Assembly: GCF_003236175.1 (NCBI RefSeq)
Contig: NZ_QKTW01000011.1
Span: forward strand, 62,001-126,000
Origin: Taibaiella soli
GTDB lineage: Bacteria; Bacteroidota; Bacteroidia; Chitinophagales; Chitinophagaceae
Reading direction: 5' to 3'
Length of the DNA: 64,000 nucleotides
The translations under genes and the position numbers were made by a program. Shown in pieces: positions 27,501-34,994 of the stretch (within the stretch, counting starts at the first letter, position 1; the number at the start of each line of letters is the position of its first letter). Under the pieces are notes generated by a model. That model was given only the letters and a program-made list of their open reading frames with translations, did no database searches and was not told the DNA's origin.

Positions 27501-29893
27501 TCCCCGTAAATTAAACGGTTAGCTGCTGCCGTACCCGCATAAAACAGATTGCCATTAGAGCCAACCTGATATTTTGCACCCGGAGCTGAAACATAACGAA
27601 ACGCTGCACTGTACCCACTTGTAGACCCTGGCGTTGAATTATTAACGAGGATATTATTACGCAGCATCACCGTAGGTGTAGTAGACGATACATACAAAGC
27701 ACTACTGCCAAATGTCGCACCAGTGCTCGTAGCATTGAGGTTTACCGTATTGTTATAAACATCTGCAGCTGCAACGCTCGATATGAAAATACCCACTACC
27801 GCATTCGCATTAGTAGCAGCAGGCGCTTTGATATCTCCTACAAGGTTATTATAAACCGTGTGCATGGCACTAGCTACGAGATAGATCCCGTATGCCTTTC
27901 CGCCGCTCACGCTTGCAGTAACGTCGTAAACCTTATTTTTATAAGCCGTATTGACAGAGATAGTATTGTTTCCCGCATTCAGATAAATACCATAAACATT
28001 AGATGAGCCCGATGTTGACAACGTGTTTACTACGTTCGAAAACACATTCAAATTGTTCGTGTAGTTCCCGCCATAGATGCCATAAACATCACCGCCACCG
28101 CTGATATTACTGATCGTGTCGTTGTTGATATTTACGTTATCACCGTATCCGTTATAGATTGGATAAACAATGCCTGTGCCGTTGGAAATATTCGTGATTT
28201 TATTTCCTGTATAGTTGACATTCTGTGTGGACAAAGTATTTGAGTACAATCCATAGAATGCACCTGTGCCACTTGCTGTAAAACCGGTAAATACATTCTT
28301 TGCAAACGTAGCAGTACCAGCACCGCCAGCACCATTGTAGTAACAATAAAAGGCACCATTTTTTCCACTGGTTCTGGAAACGCCTGATATCAGGTTATTC
28401 TGGAATGAATAGCTGTCGGTGTTTGTACTGTTATAAACAAAATAAAAAGAACCGGACACATTCAGATTCGTAAAATTCTGAAACGAGTTGCCATTTATAG
28501 TAAGCGTGCCAGTCACTGTAGCGTTATTATACACCACATAATTCGTGGTAGTATTTGTCGTCGTACCAAAACTGAAACCTGAGAATGAGTTATTGTTAAT
28601 GCTCAGACTGGTCGGAGTATTATCATTATAAATCCCTGGCATTTTACCAGTCGTAGCCGTTGTAGACATGCTGCCAATGGTATTATTATTCGCATTGACT
28701 GTGGTCGCTGAAGAATTCAGGTAAATACCATACAACCAGCCTGTGGTCGCAGTAGCATAAGTTCCCTGAATAGTATTGTTATTTACGTTGATTGTATTGC
28801 TATTGGCAGTAGAACCAGCTTCCATATCAATCGCATAAATGTTTTGCGTAGTACCGCCGCCGGTCATGTTTACCGTGTTGTTATTAACACTACCCGCAGC
28901 ACCTTCAGCACCCGGCAAGTAGATACCACGCAGTGTGTTTACATGATTTGCTCCGGAGCCGTTATTGTTGGTTACAGTGTTGTATGAGATATTAAAACTC
29001 CATACATTTTTCGCAACAATACCTGCAGCAACCTGCGTTGCGCTGGCACCACCACCAAAGTTGATGACCGTATTGCCCGTAGCGGTGGTAGCACCACCAA
29101 TATCATTATTGGCGTCAGCTGATGTATATGGAGCAGCAGCCGCATAACCACTGAGTGCAATACCAGTGTTACAGTTCTGTACTGTGTTACTATAAAATTT
29201 ATTATTGGAACTCGCGCCTGAAGGTGCTGCAACAGTAAGCGATGCCTGCGTTGTTGCAGGCGTACAGTTCACCATTTCAATACCTGTAGCACCCGGAAAG
29301 AAGGGGCTGGAAGAACCCGCAGCCGTCCAGTTAAGGCGGTTAAGTGTTATAGTACAATTTTTAATCGTGTTGTTTTGCGCGCCGTCGGTTGCACTCGCTT
29401 TGAAGAAAGCATAACCATATTCCATTAAAATACCAGCGGCAGCAACCTGCGTAGAAGCAGCGGCCGCAGCAGTATTATTGGCGCTGTTTTCTGCAAGGTT
29501 AATGCCATCAATAGTCACATAGTCGGAACCTACGAAATTCCAGATACCGTCGGGCGTTGCAGAAGCAGCCGTAGCAGTTCCGGAAGTGTTTGAGTAAGCG
29601 GTAACGATCGGATTGGCGCCGGTACCGGATTTCTGAAAGATGATCGGATTAGCCGATGTACCTGTTGCGGTAAGTGAAAGCGTTGCTGTAAGTGTCTCTG
29701 TATAGCCTGCAGCGACATTTACGGTAACACCTCCCGTTCCTACACCTTGGGTATTGAGCGCAGAAACAACAGATGCAATGGTGGGATAAGAACTACCAGG
29801 AACGGATAAGGTGCCCGATAACTGGGCGCGTGCAGCGGTGGTAGCCCCTACGAGACATAAGCTCATAAGGACCTTTTGTAAGGTTAATTTCAT
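21566..29893 (-). CDS. Giant T9SS-exported surface protein, longer paralogue
   Basis: A 2775-aa protein with the same order as its 2340-aa neighbour: signal peptide (TTAARAQ end), Asn-rich right-handed beta-helix region ending in PDIGADEFNG, mixed beta modules, about seven Ig-like modules and a type A T9SS sorting domain (RIYPNPSSSKVYID onward). It is about 435 residues longer because the middle carries an extra block: a second KWY-AATG Ig_7-like module plus a module containing GGPYREGSGYANKAQYLF. The first ~60 and last ~170 residues are almost identical to the paralogue, while the middle has diverged. Its own promoter, leader and terminator resemble those of the paralogue. Function as an outer-surface structure is inference. 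Confidence 0.9.
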   Translation of the reverse strand: MKLTLQKVLMSLCLVGATTAARAQLSGTLSVPGSSYPTIASVVSALNTQGVGTGGVTVNVAAGYTETLTATLSLTATGTSANPIIFQKSGTGANPIVTAYSNTSGTATAASATPDGIWNFVGSDYVTIDGINLAENSANNTAAAAASTQVAAAGILMEYGYAFFKASATDGAQNNTIKNCTITLNRLNWTAAGSSSPFFPGATGIEMVNCTPATTQASLTVAAPSGASSNNKFYSNTVQNCNTGIALSGYAAAAPYTSADANNDIGGATTATGNTVINFGGGASATQVAAGIVAKNVWSFNISYNTVTNNNGSGANHVNTLRGIYLPGAEGAAGSVNNNTVNMTGGGTTQNIYAIDMEAGSTANSNTINVNNNTIQGTYATATTGWLYGIYLNSSATTVNANNNTIGSMSTTATTGKMPGIYNDNTPTSLSINNNSFSGFSFGTTTNTTTNYVVYNNATVTGTLTINGNSFQNFTNLNVSGSFYFVYNSTNTDSYSFQNNLISGVSRTSGKNGAFYCYYNGAGGAGTATFAKNVFTGFTASGTGAFYGLYSNTLSTQNVNYTGNKITNISNGTGIVYPIYNGYGDNVNINNDTISNISGGGDVYGIYGGNYTNNLNVFSNVVNTLSTSGSSNVYGIYLNAGNNTISVNTAYKNKVYDVTASVSGGKAYGIYLVASAMHTVYNNLVGDIKAPAATNANAVVGIFISSVAAADVYNNTVNLNATSTGATFGSSALYVSSTTPTVMLRNNILVNNSTPGSTSGYSAAFRYVSAPGAKYQVGSNGNLFYAGTAAANRLIYGEGASASATNGKQTLATYKSYIGNSKDTTSVTENPAFASTTGSAANYLHLTGGASTYAESGGINITGLTDDYDGEARAGNAGYTGSGSAPDIGADEFNGVALTPAINSVAMTPQGTQCTATARTITANVSPLAGGSVSSVTLLYSFNGIAQTPIAMTGGSTSAASNWTATIPAATPVNATVAWSVVVADGTNVKQTNGPSYSDAPMTGLTATATASLSTVCSGSPSVLKVVVPLGATFGAGASTTSGSGTYNTDDISPFSHYFGGHKAQYMIRASELTAAGFSAGDFTSLALDVTTAGTTYAGFAINLTQTTASDLSNGFVMSSLTQVYSNNATPVVGINTYNFTTPFTWNGTSNLVVQICWSNNNSGGSAAEVKYDATSFASEAFEYHDSYTPAAMCGVTTYSDYNYARPKMILSGVKPGYTFSWSDGANTVGTTSPLTVSPINTTTYTATVTDVNNCQLTSNGVVVNTIPLPAAPTATNSTQCGVGVPTASVSGGVGTYKWYSAATGGSLLQTGGSTYTGTVTTTTTFYVSDSTGACESPRVPVVITVSTPDQLTINTAQDSLCIGSAVAMTAAKTGIANNYTYTWTVAPATGSGMSGTVTGNSTNVTPTAAGSYVYTVTGVDGSCTAVANKTIVINPLPTVVNLSATPNAICTGTQVALSAFSVSASAGTTAVGTQSTTGTTGGPYREGSGYANKAQYLFTAAELNAAGLQLGNITALAFNVTSLGNGTMGNYTIKIAPTTATTITTNFNTATPTVVYGPLSYTAVSGLNTHTFTTPFAWDGVSNIVVTICHDYSSNSSSSVAMASTTNKTLYDNSGSVSNCTVTAGSSATTRPVTTFSGQVGTNVTSAMTWQWNPGAVSGNAVTVTPTNTGSTVATQTYTVKATNSTTGCFKTGTVDVTVYPTPATPVATNSNQCGIAVPTASVSGGVGVYKWYNAATGNTVLQRGGNTYTGAINTTTTFYVADSSGLCESARVPVTVTVTQPDSISVKANGTVTATTACLNSPLNLSTVKVGTANTYTYKWTASPVTGSDIPATGTTGQNITATPTAAGSYVYTVTATDAGCTAIASVTVNVINTFANIPVVSSVTKPTICAGDPDTLKAMITAPFFKENFEDASFPLTTFATSSVSGTVSAAQNTTYFAQGSSSLLFKTTSAYADVNLSSASPVDLTPYTAAKLTFSHIAAMEGPTTAYDTGFVQYSTNGGTTWTTFPASSYAGTGTMIGTGVSFSTRSYADWITNFTGASSTPTNALWKNETINIPAAALTSTQFKIRFRITTDVSTTYYGWLIDSLQLVGTSLANVSWSNGATVVGTANPQAVTPTTTTTYTPTVTYNGCSTAATPVTVTVNSLPTATITPSVATAICAGNNIVLTAATGTGYAYQWKLNGAVINGATGGTYTATAAGSYTVTVTTASCAATSAATDITVTPLPTATITAGGPTTVCTGGNVVLNAATGTGLTYEWKLNGSSINGATNASYTATATGLYTVTVTGNGCSATATAVNVAVLPPPTATISAQGNTTFCLGDSTALVANTGTGFTYIWKRNGTTIAGATANIHYATQAGTYTVDVSNGGCATTSNSVVISVNPLPAVTVTASGPIGFCIGGDVILNASPTTGLTYTWKENGTPIPGATTSSYTATQTAAYTVTVSNGTCPNTSSAINVTAFPLPTANITALTATTICANDTAALEAPAGAGYTYQWYLNGAIIPGANGQIYSTSTAGNYTVQVTTANGCTATSTTAVTISTFTAPNTVVTHNKPLALCEGDNLILSVNTGLNYTYQWYKNGSPINGATSANYTVVSQAGIFTVRVSTPNGCTGLSLDQVVTVVPLVYPIIAINGTTLSTSGFTAYQWYLNNTPIPGATNASYTVEQDGYYTVLGTAPNGCPTMSAIANIQFLGIETIKAEMVRIYPNPSSSKVYIDAPKDVNVALCAVDGRVLDYVKKAKQIDISNYADGVYMIRVLDENDILVKIEKLVKTSH

Positions 29894-30201
29894 ACTCAGA
29901 ATTGAAGTAAAAAAAAGCGTTGATGTGTAGCAAAGCCAGTAGTGATTCGGGTGTGCATAGAGTGGTCGGTTAATTCCTAATACGTGTTTGGTAGCAGTAA
30001 TGTTTAAAAAATATTGTTTTGGGCATGCCTACGGCAAAACAGGTGCTTGAAACACCAGTGCAGGCATCGATAATTATACCAGATTATAGTCCGGGTAGCT
30101 GGACTGTTTTGTTTTATTTAAGGAGGGAAATGCAGTAATCCCAATTCGGTTTATGGTAAAAGCATTTGTTTACAGGTAGCACGTCAGTAATGTGCGAACG
30201 A
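29894..30201 (-). promoter_or_regulatory. Conserved ~310-nt leader of the 2775-aa gene
   Basis: This is the counterpart of the leader at 21029-21338. Minus-strand blocks in order are TACCTGTAAACAAA, a hairpin AGTCC...CGGACT, GATGCC pairing with GGCAT, an internal hairpin GGTG...CACC at the place of a different hairpin in the paralogue, then GTAGGCATGCCCAAAA. The internal hairpin changes sequence but keeps the ability to pair, which hints at RNA structure. Confidence 0.5.
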
Positions 30202-30236
30202 TCAAAATAGGTTAATTATTTAGCAATTTTATAACA
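30202..30236 (-). promoter_or_regulatory. Putative promoter of the 2775-aa gene
   Basis: The minus-strand sequence TGTTATAAAATTG, TAAATAATT and TATTTTGA matches the block upstream of the paralogue. TATTTTGA is a near match to the TAnnTTTG -7 box. Confidence 0.4.
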
Positions 30237-30445
30237 CTTCAAATCCGTTAACAGACTATTAACAAATCATTAAGTAATTAAAAACCTTGAAATCATCATT
30301 TTATTCGTATATGAAAAAAATAAGGTTTTGGTTTAATGGCGTGGAAAAAAATATCTGATCGCCGATGTCTGATTTTCCGATCGCTGATTTTAGGCACTCA
30401 AAGCGTAAAGCCTAAAGCTCAAGGTTTGTTCCCCGCGGTAATTCG

Positions 30446-30850
30446 AGCTATATTAAAATAAGTGTCACCCTGAGCGGAGGCGAAGGGCCACGCACAATGC
30501 TTCGACTGCGGTCAGTATGACATCGCGCTTTGCCCGCGCATCATCGTACAGACGTTGCACGCTACATCTCCAGACAAAAAGAAAAAAGCCCCGGATAACA
30601 CAAGCTATATTAAAATAAGTGCCCCCCGGAGCGGAGGCGAAGGGCCTCGCACAATGCTTCGACTGCGCTCAGAATGACATCGCGCTTTGCCCGCGCATCA
30701 TCGTAAGACGTTGCACGCAAGGTCTCCAGACAAAAAGAAAAAAGCCCCGGATAACACAAGCTATATTAAAATAAATGTCACCTGAGCGGAGGCGAAGGGC
30801 CACGCACAATGCTTCGACTACGCTCAGCATGACATCGCTGCTTGCGGGAC
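30446..30850. repeat. Tandem repeat, unit ~157 bp, about 2.6 copies
   Basis: Copies start with AGCTATATTAAAATAA at 30446, 30603 and 30759 (periods 157 and 156). Each holds CTGAGCGGAGGCGAAGGGCC, then its near-inverse GCTTCGACTGCGCTCAG, then ATGACATCGC and, in the first two, GCTTTGCCCGCGCATCATCG and AGAAAAAAGCCCCGGATAAC. The third copy breaks off near 30850. No gene is seen from 30237 to 30922; the part before the repeat holds phrases such as GATCGCCGATGTCTGATTTT. Confidence 0.9.
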
Positions 30851-30922
30851 ACCTCCTACCGTCGACATGACAAACACGAGCATATATCCACAGCCCGATA
30901 CTTAATATTTACTACTTGATAC

Positions 30923-30954
30923 AAAAAAAAGAGACTCCTTTCAGGAGCCTCTTT
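30923..30954 (-). terminator. Terminator of gdhA
   Basis: AAAGAGACTCCT, a three-base loop, then AGGAGCCTCTTT form a stem with one A-C mismatch. A run of eight to nine T follows on the minus strand. It lies about 20 bases past the gdhA stop. Confidence 0.9.
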
Positions 30955-30975
30955 CTATAAAAAGCAGATAAACTA

Positions 30976-32412
30976 CTATGGGAAGATACCGAGTTCTTCG
31001 TAAGCAACACCAACTTTGTTGATTGCTACGATGAACGCTGCAGTACGCATATCAACGCCAGGGTTAGCTTGCATAGCTTCGCGGATTTCATGGAAAGAAC
31101 CGATCATAGTGTCTTCCAGACCAGAATAAACCAGATCAACTTCATCCGGACCGTGCAGCAGTTGTTTGCGCTCGATGTCAGTTACAGTTTTACCAGTCAT
31201 GTTTTCTACCGTTTTGATGATAGAAGCATTCTGGTTTTCGCTGAAACGTTTGTCCATACGACCGAAACGAACGTGGCTCAGGTTTTTCAACCATTCGAAG
31301 TAAGAAACAGTAACACCACCTGCGTTCAGGTACATGTCAGGAACAATGATTGCACCTTTCTTGTTCAGGATTTCGTCAGCTTCAGGAGTCAACGGACCGT
31401 TAGCGCCTTCACCGATGATTTTAGCTTTGATGCGGTCAGCGTTACCAGCATTGATAACGTTTTCCAGCGCAGCAGGAATCAGGATATCACATTCTTGTTC
31501 CAGTGTATCGAAGCTATTTTCGAAGAAAGTAGCACCAGGGAAACCTTTGATAGAACCTGTTGCTTTACGGTGAGCAACTACTGCTTCCAGATCAAGACCT
31601 GCAGCGTTGTAGATACCCCCTTCGTATTCAGCCAGACCAACGATTACAGAACCACCTTCAGCGAAGAATTTAGCTGCGTGATAACCTACGTTACCCAGAC
31701 CTTGTACGATTACTTTTTTACCTTGAACACCAGGAGTCAGACCCAGTTTCTTCATGTCTTCAACAACGTTACACAGTTCGCGAACGCCATAGAAAACACC
31801 AAGACCTGTAGCTTCAGTACGGCCACGAACGCCGCCCTGGCTAACTGGCTTACCAGTTACGCAACCCAGTGCGTTTACATCACCCGGATTCAGGGATGCA
31901 TATGTATCAGCGATCCAGCTCATTTCACGAGCGCCTGTACCGTAGTCAGGAGCAGGTACGTCGATACCAGCACCGATGAAGTTTTTCTTCACCAGTTCAG
32001 ATGCATAACGACGTGTGATTTTTTCGAGTTCGAAAACGCTGTAGTTTTTCGGATTGATACGGATACCGCCTTTCGCACCACCAAATGGTACGTTTACGAT
32101 AGCGCATTTGTAAGTCATCAGCGCAGCCAGGGCCATTACTTCGTCCTGGTTTACATCCATGCTGTAACGGATACCACCTTTACATGGCAGTTTGTGATGA
32201 GAGTGTTGTACACGGTAAGCTTCGATTACTTCTACTTTTTCACCGATACGAACAGGGAATTTCATACGGTAAACTGAGTTACAAGCTTTGATTTGTTCCA
32301 GAATACCAGATTCAAAACGAGTGTACTTCGCAGCTTTATCGAAGTTGCGTTCTACGCCTTTAAAGAAGCTGTAATGCTCTTGCTTGGCATTGGCAGTTGC
32401 TGTTTCTACCAT
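30976..32412 (-). CDS. gdhA: Glutamate dehydrogenase (Glu/Leu/Phe/Val dehydrogenase family)
   Basis: Glutamate dehydrogenase interconverts glutamate and 2-oxoglutarate plus ammonia with NAD(P)H, linking nitrogen and carbon metabolism in the cytoplasm. The 478-aa protein has the N-terminal substrate domain with [19 protein letters not shown] (78-96) and the catalytic signature [10 protein letters not shown] (108-117, Lys114), followed by PAPDYGT. A Rossmann domain with [14 protein letters not shown] binds the cofactor. The length is a little above the usual 410-450 because of extra residues at the N-terminus and in the coenzyme domain. It follows the ccmD-like gene by 26 bases, so cotranscription with the cytochrome genes is possible. 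A strong terminator follows. Confidence 0.94.
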   Translation of the reverse strand: MVETATANAKQEHYSFFKGVERNFDKAAKYTRFESGILEQIKACNSVYRMKFPVRIGEKVEVIEAYRVQHSHHKLPCKGGIRYSMDVNQDEVMALAALMTYKCAIVNVPFGGAKGGIRINPKNYSVFELEKITRRYASELVKKNFIGAGIDVPAPDYGTGAREMSWIADTYASLNPGDVNALGCVTGKPVSQGGVRGRTEATGLGVFYGVRELCNVVEDMKKLGLTPGVQGKKVIVQGLGNVGYHAAKFFAEGGSVIVGLAEYEGGIYNAAGLDLEAVVAHRKATGSIKGFPGATFFENSFDTLEQECDILIPAALENVINAGNADRIKAKIIGEGANGPLTPEADEILNKKGAIIVPDMYLNAGGVTVSYFEWLKNLSHVRFGRMDKRFSENQNASIIKTVENMTGKTVTDIERKQLLHGPDEVDLVYSGLEDTMIGSFHEIREAMQANPGVDMRTAAFIVAINKVGVAYEELGIFP

Positions 32413-32438
32413 AAATTGTTAGTTAAAAAATAAAGAGG

Positions 32439-32651
32439 TTAATTATTTTTTTCAAGCTTCTTAATCTTGCGGTCGAGGGATACCAGAAACGCAATAATTC
32501 CGGCAAAGATAGTAGCTAATACTAAAACCACAACGTATATTTTACCATTACTGCGGAGGCCGTCCGCCATTTCCGGATTATCGCCCTGAGCCCTTGATAC
32601 AAAGGAGATTAGCAATAAAAATATGGTTGTAAAAAACGATGCTTTGCGCAT
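32439..32651 (-). CDS. CcmD-like small membrane protein
   Basis: A 70-aa protein with a signal-like first helix ending in SRAQ (about residue 22), then a short loop, one membrane helix (about 38-58) and a charged end (LDRKIKKLEKNN). This shape and its place directly after ccsA match the CcmD family proteins of Bacteroidota, accessory to the heme exporter of cytochrome c maturation. Small size makes sequence-based assignment weak; context carries most of the weight. It lies 68 bases after ccsA and 26 bases before gdhA. Confidence 0.75.
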   Translation of the reverse strand: MRKASFFTTIFLLLISFVSRAQGDNPEMADGLRSNGKIYVVVLVLATIFAGIIAFLVSLDRKIKKLEKNN

Positions 32652-32719
32652 TTTTATATAGTTTATACTAACTGTTTCACAATATTTAAGAATACCTTCA
32701 CAAGTGAGTGCTTGCTCAC

Positions 32720-33436
32720 CTAGGCTTTAGACTTCGCTGCTATTTTTTCCTCCAGTTCAAAACGGAAACTATTGTCCTTTTTGTACTTAATCAGATTGAG
32801 GCGAATGCAAAGACTGGTAATCCACACCGACAATAGAATCCACGCAATGATCGCCGGATAAAACACCATACGCATGTCACTATCCAGATCATATTTACTA
32901 AACGCAGGATTGCCGCTGCCACCGGGGTGCAACGAACTTACCATACGCGGAATCACGAAAATCAAAGGAATCATCAGCGCGAACGCGAAAATATTCATCA
33001 CCGCACTGATATTGGCGCGCTTCTCTTCATCTTTAATACCGGCGCGCAGCACGAGATAAGCAAAATAGATCAGCATACACAAAGCCGCACAAAGCTGCTT
33101 CGGATCACCCGTCCACGGACCGCCATCCCAGGTATACGTAGCCCATTCCATACCTGTGAGCATACCAAGCACACTAAATAAGATGCCGACATTAGCGAAC
33201 TGTACCGAATAAATATCGTCTTCCATTTTGCCGGAACGCAGATATTTGATGGCGTACCAAAACGATACAGCAAACAAAATCACCATAGCGAACCACATCG
33301 GAACGTGAAAATAAAGGTTGCGGATCGTCTCGTTAAGAATAAACAGTCTTGGCACCGGCAACAGCATACCACCGATCAAAGTGTAAGCCAGCAGCGCAAC
33401 ACAGACGATTTTCCACCAGGATTGTCGCATAGACAA
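32720..33436 (-). CDS. ccsA: Cytochrome c biogenesis protein CcsA/CcmC
   Basis: A six-helix membrane protein of 238 aa of the CcmC/CcsA heme-handling family, which presents heme at the outer face of the inner membrane for cytochrome c maturation. The tryptophan-rich loop is visible as TWDGGPWTGDPKQ (about residues 122-134). The conserved histidine in FHVPMWFAM (about 43-51) and the histidine in SLHPGGSG (about 168-175) are the expected heme ligands on both sides of that loop. It belongs to a minus-strand set ccmB, ccsA, ccmD with gaps of 130 and 68 bases. CcmA was not seen in the window. Confidence 0.9.
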   Translation of the reverse strand: MSMRQSWWKIVCVALLAYTLIGGMLLPVPRLFILNETIRNLYFHVPMWFAMVILFAVSFWYAIKYLRSGKMEDDIYSVQFANVGILFSVLGMLTGMEWATYTWDGGPWTGDPKQLCAALCMLIYFAYLVLRAGIKDEEKRANISAVMNIFAFALMIPLIFVIPRMVSSLHPGGSGNPAFSKYDLDSDMRMVFYPAIIAWILLSVWITSLCIRLNLIKYKKDNSFRFELEEKIAAKSKA

Positions 33437-33566
33437 TAAAAATTTGGGGCAAAGGTAGGCTTTTGCTTTAATCCCGTATACATCTTTGTAACATTAAGTT
33501 CATATTCAAACTTATTACAAGTAAATGATAATCATACGATAAAACAAAACGAGACCAACTACCCTG

Positions 33567-34223
33567 CTATTCTTTCCAGAGAAAAGGAAAAAGAATAACG
33601 GAAAGGACCACCACCAATCCGTCAAAAAGAGCCAGTACGCCGGCAAGTGTCCACCAACCGGGTTGATAAACCGGCGCGATGGCTTTGAGTGCCAGATTGC
33701 CCAAGATCATCAGTACTGGCGTCACCAGCGGAAAACCGATAATGGCCATCATCCCTGTATTCTGATTGGCACGCGCCGCAATTGCCGAAATGAAAGTAAA
33801 TACCAACGCCAGACTCACACCACCGAGCAATGCCACGCAGGCGAATAAACCATTTTGTGTAATGGGATCGCCGAGCATGATCCAGAACAAGATGAGGCTG
33901 ACCAGCGTCATGAAGGTCTGCAGCACGAGGCTGTAGATCATTTTGGCGAGCATGAAGGTTTGTGGCTTGACGATGCTGTAATAGTAACGAAAGCGAGAAA
34001 CGGACTCCTGCAAGAAGCTCTTGGCAACTGCGTTTACAGCAACAAATAATTGGGTAAGCCAGAACAATGCGTTCCAGACTTTATCCACCGGCTGACCGTT
34101 CATCATATAGATCACAAACACGGTAGAGCCCACGTAGAGCAGGACGCCGAAAAGCGTATGCTTCTGCCGCCACTCCATGACTAAATCTTTCCGTACTAAT
34201 GATAATAAAGGACTCGCTGCCAT
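33567..34223 (-). CDS. ccmB: Heme exporter protein CcmB
   Basis: A 218-aa protein with six predicted membrane helices, the membrane subunit of the CcmAB ABC transporter of system I cytochrome c maturation. The start MAASPLLSLVRKDLVMEWRQ is the typical family N-terminus (a short amphipathic stretch with K-DL--E-R). A segment in the second half, FPLVTPVLMILGNLALKAIA, is also characteristic. It is the first gene of the set that continues with ccsA, ccmD and possibly gdhA. The ATPase CcmA must be encoded elsewhere. Confidence 0.88.
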   Translation of the reverse strand: MAASPLLSLVRKDLVMEWRQKHTLFGVLLYVGSTVFVIYMMNGQPVDKVWNALFWLTQLFVAVNAVAKSFLQESVSRFRYYYSIVKPQTFMLAKMIYSLVLQTFMTLVSLILFWIMLGDPITQNGLFACVALLGGVSLALVFTFISAIAARANQNTGMMAIIGFPLVTPVLMILGNLALKAIAPVYQPGWWTLAGVLALFDGLVVVLSVILFPFLWKE

Positions 34224-34468
34224 AAAACCGGGCGTAAAGGTAAGCGGCGCGGTTGGTTTTGGGAACTTTTTGTGTGCGCTTTTTCGAATAGCTATTCTAT
34301 TGATTGAGATAAGATGACAACTTTTGCGAAGTCCAATCTGGGGACGTTTTGTATGCCGACATACAAAGCAAACGTGATGAAATGAATAATTTTTCCTTTC
34401 ATAAAGTGCTCCTGCAAAGACTTACAGCGTTCATTACTAGAGCAATCTCAAAAAAAATCGAAAAAGGA
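34224..34468. other. Intergenic region upstream of tRNA-Gly
   Basis: No gene or repeat is recognised between ccmB and the tRNA-Gly promoter. A near match to the -7 box (TACCTTTA, minus strand, 34235-34242) lies a few bases before ccmB but has no partner element. Confidence 0.4.
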
Positions 34469-34499
34469 TTTGCAATTTTAGAGTCCTGCACTATCTTTG
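34469..34499 (+). promoter_or_regulatory. Promoter of tRNA-Gly, Bacteroidota consensus
   Basis: TTTG at 34469-34472 and TATCTTTG at 34492-34499 are spaced by 19 bases. This is an exact match to the -33/-7 promoter of Bacteroidota. The tRNA starts 37 bases later. Confidence 0.85.
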
Positions 34500-34536
34500 C
34501 AATCCCAACAACGGGAAACAAGTTCTTAAAACACAT

Positions 34537-34609
34537 GCGGAAGTAGCTCAGCTGGTAGAGCATCACCTTGCCAAGGTGAGGGTCGCGCGTTCGAATCGCG
34601 TCTTCCGCT
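34537..34609 (+). tRNA. tRNA-Gly (GCC)
   Basis: A 73-nt cloverleaf: acceptor GCGGAAG/CTTCCGC, D arm GCTC...GAGC, anticodon stem TCACC/GGTGA with loop TTGCCAA (anticodon GCC), T arm GCGCG-TTCGAAT-CGCGT and discriminator U. CCA is not encoded. Confidence 0.97.
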
Positions 34610-34614
34610 CGGAG

Positions 34615-34646
34615 AATTCCAAACCATAACGGTTTGGAATTTTTTA
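34615..34646 (+). terminator. Terminator after tRNA-Gly
   Basis: A perfect 11-bp stem AATTCCAAACC/GGTTTGGAATT with a five-base loop and a T run lies six bases past the tRNA. Confidence 0.88.
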
Positions 34647-34670
34647 TTTAAGCACTATTTTAGTGCGGCT

Positions 34671-34756
34671 GCCCTGGTGGCGGAACAGGTAGACGCGCAG
34701 GACTTAAAATCCTGTTTGCCGTAAGGCGAGTACGGGTTCGATTCCCGTCTGGGGCA
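34671..34756 (+). tRNA. tRNA-Leu (TAA), island integration site
   Basis: An 86-nt class II tRNA with acceptor GCCCTGG/CTGGGGC, anticodon loop ACTTAAAAT (anticodon TAA), a long variable arm (TGCCGTAAGGCGA) and T arm ACGGG-TTCGATT-CCCGT. Its last 13 bases form the start of the 16-bp attL repeat, so the element restores the tRNA end on integration. Confidence 0.97.
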
Positions 34757-34759
34757 CAC
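34744..34759 (+). repeat. attL core
   Basis: CCCGTCTGGGGCACAC overlaps the T-arm and acceptor end of tRNA-Leu. An identical copy is at 51092-51107. Confidence 0.85.
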
Positions 34760-34783
34760 AACCCACCGAAAGGTGGGTTTTTT
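34760..34783 (+). terminator. Terminator after tRNA-Leu, inside the island
   Basis: AACCCACC, loop GAAA, then GGTGGGTT followed by T. It belongs to the island side of attL, so the element supplies a terminator for the tRNA it occupies. Confidence 0.85.
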
Positions 34784-34859
34784 CATGCCCGTACATGCCA
34801 CAAATTCAACGTTTTCCTGTTTTTGTTTAGCTCCAATATTCTCTTGTTTTCGCTTTTTT

Positions 34860-34877
34860 TGTTACTCTGTTGTTACT
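34860..34877 (+). promoter_or_regulatory. Putative integrase arm-type sites, left
   Basis: Two direct TGTTACT copies in TGTTACTCTGTTGTTACT. The right end of the island has TGTTACTCTATTGTTACT at 51013-51030. The inverse AGTAACA occurs twice at 34974-34980 and 34989-34995, the latter overlapping the integrase start codon, which suggests autoregulation. Confidence 0.6.
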
Positions 34878-34994
34878 TCAAAAATTTTCGGTTTACTTTT
34901 GTAAAACATTATCCAACCAAAGGAATCAAAACGATAAAAACATCGGTGAATCTACATTACATCACTTTTTTAAAGTAACAAAAAGCAAAGTAAC

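Noticed and set aside
14006-29893. Many plus-strand and other-frame open stretches opposite the two giant genes
   Set aside because: They follow the codon bias of Thr/Ala/Asn-rich repeats on the minus strand, have no recognisable domains and are fully covered by the large genes.
30446-30850. CRISPR array
   Set aside because: The repeat unit is about 157 bp with no short repeat-spacer alternation, and no cas genes are nearby.
31069-32277. A 402-codon plus-strand frame opposite gdhA
   Set aside because: It lies wholly antisense to a clear glutamate dehydrogenase and its composition (Phe/Thr/Val/Gln rich) is that of a reverse-frame shadow.
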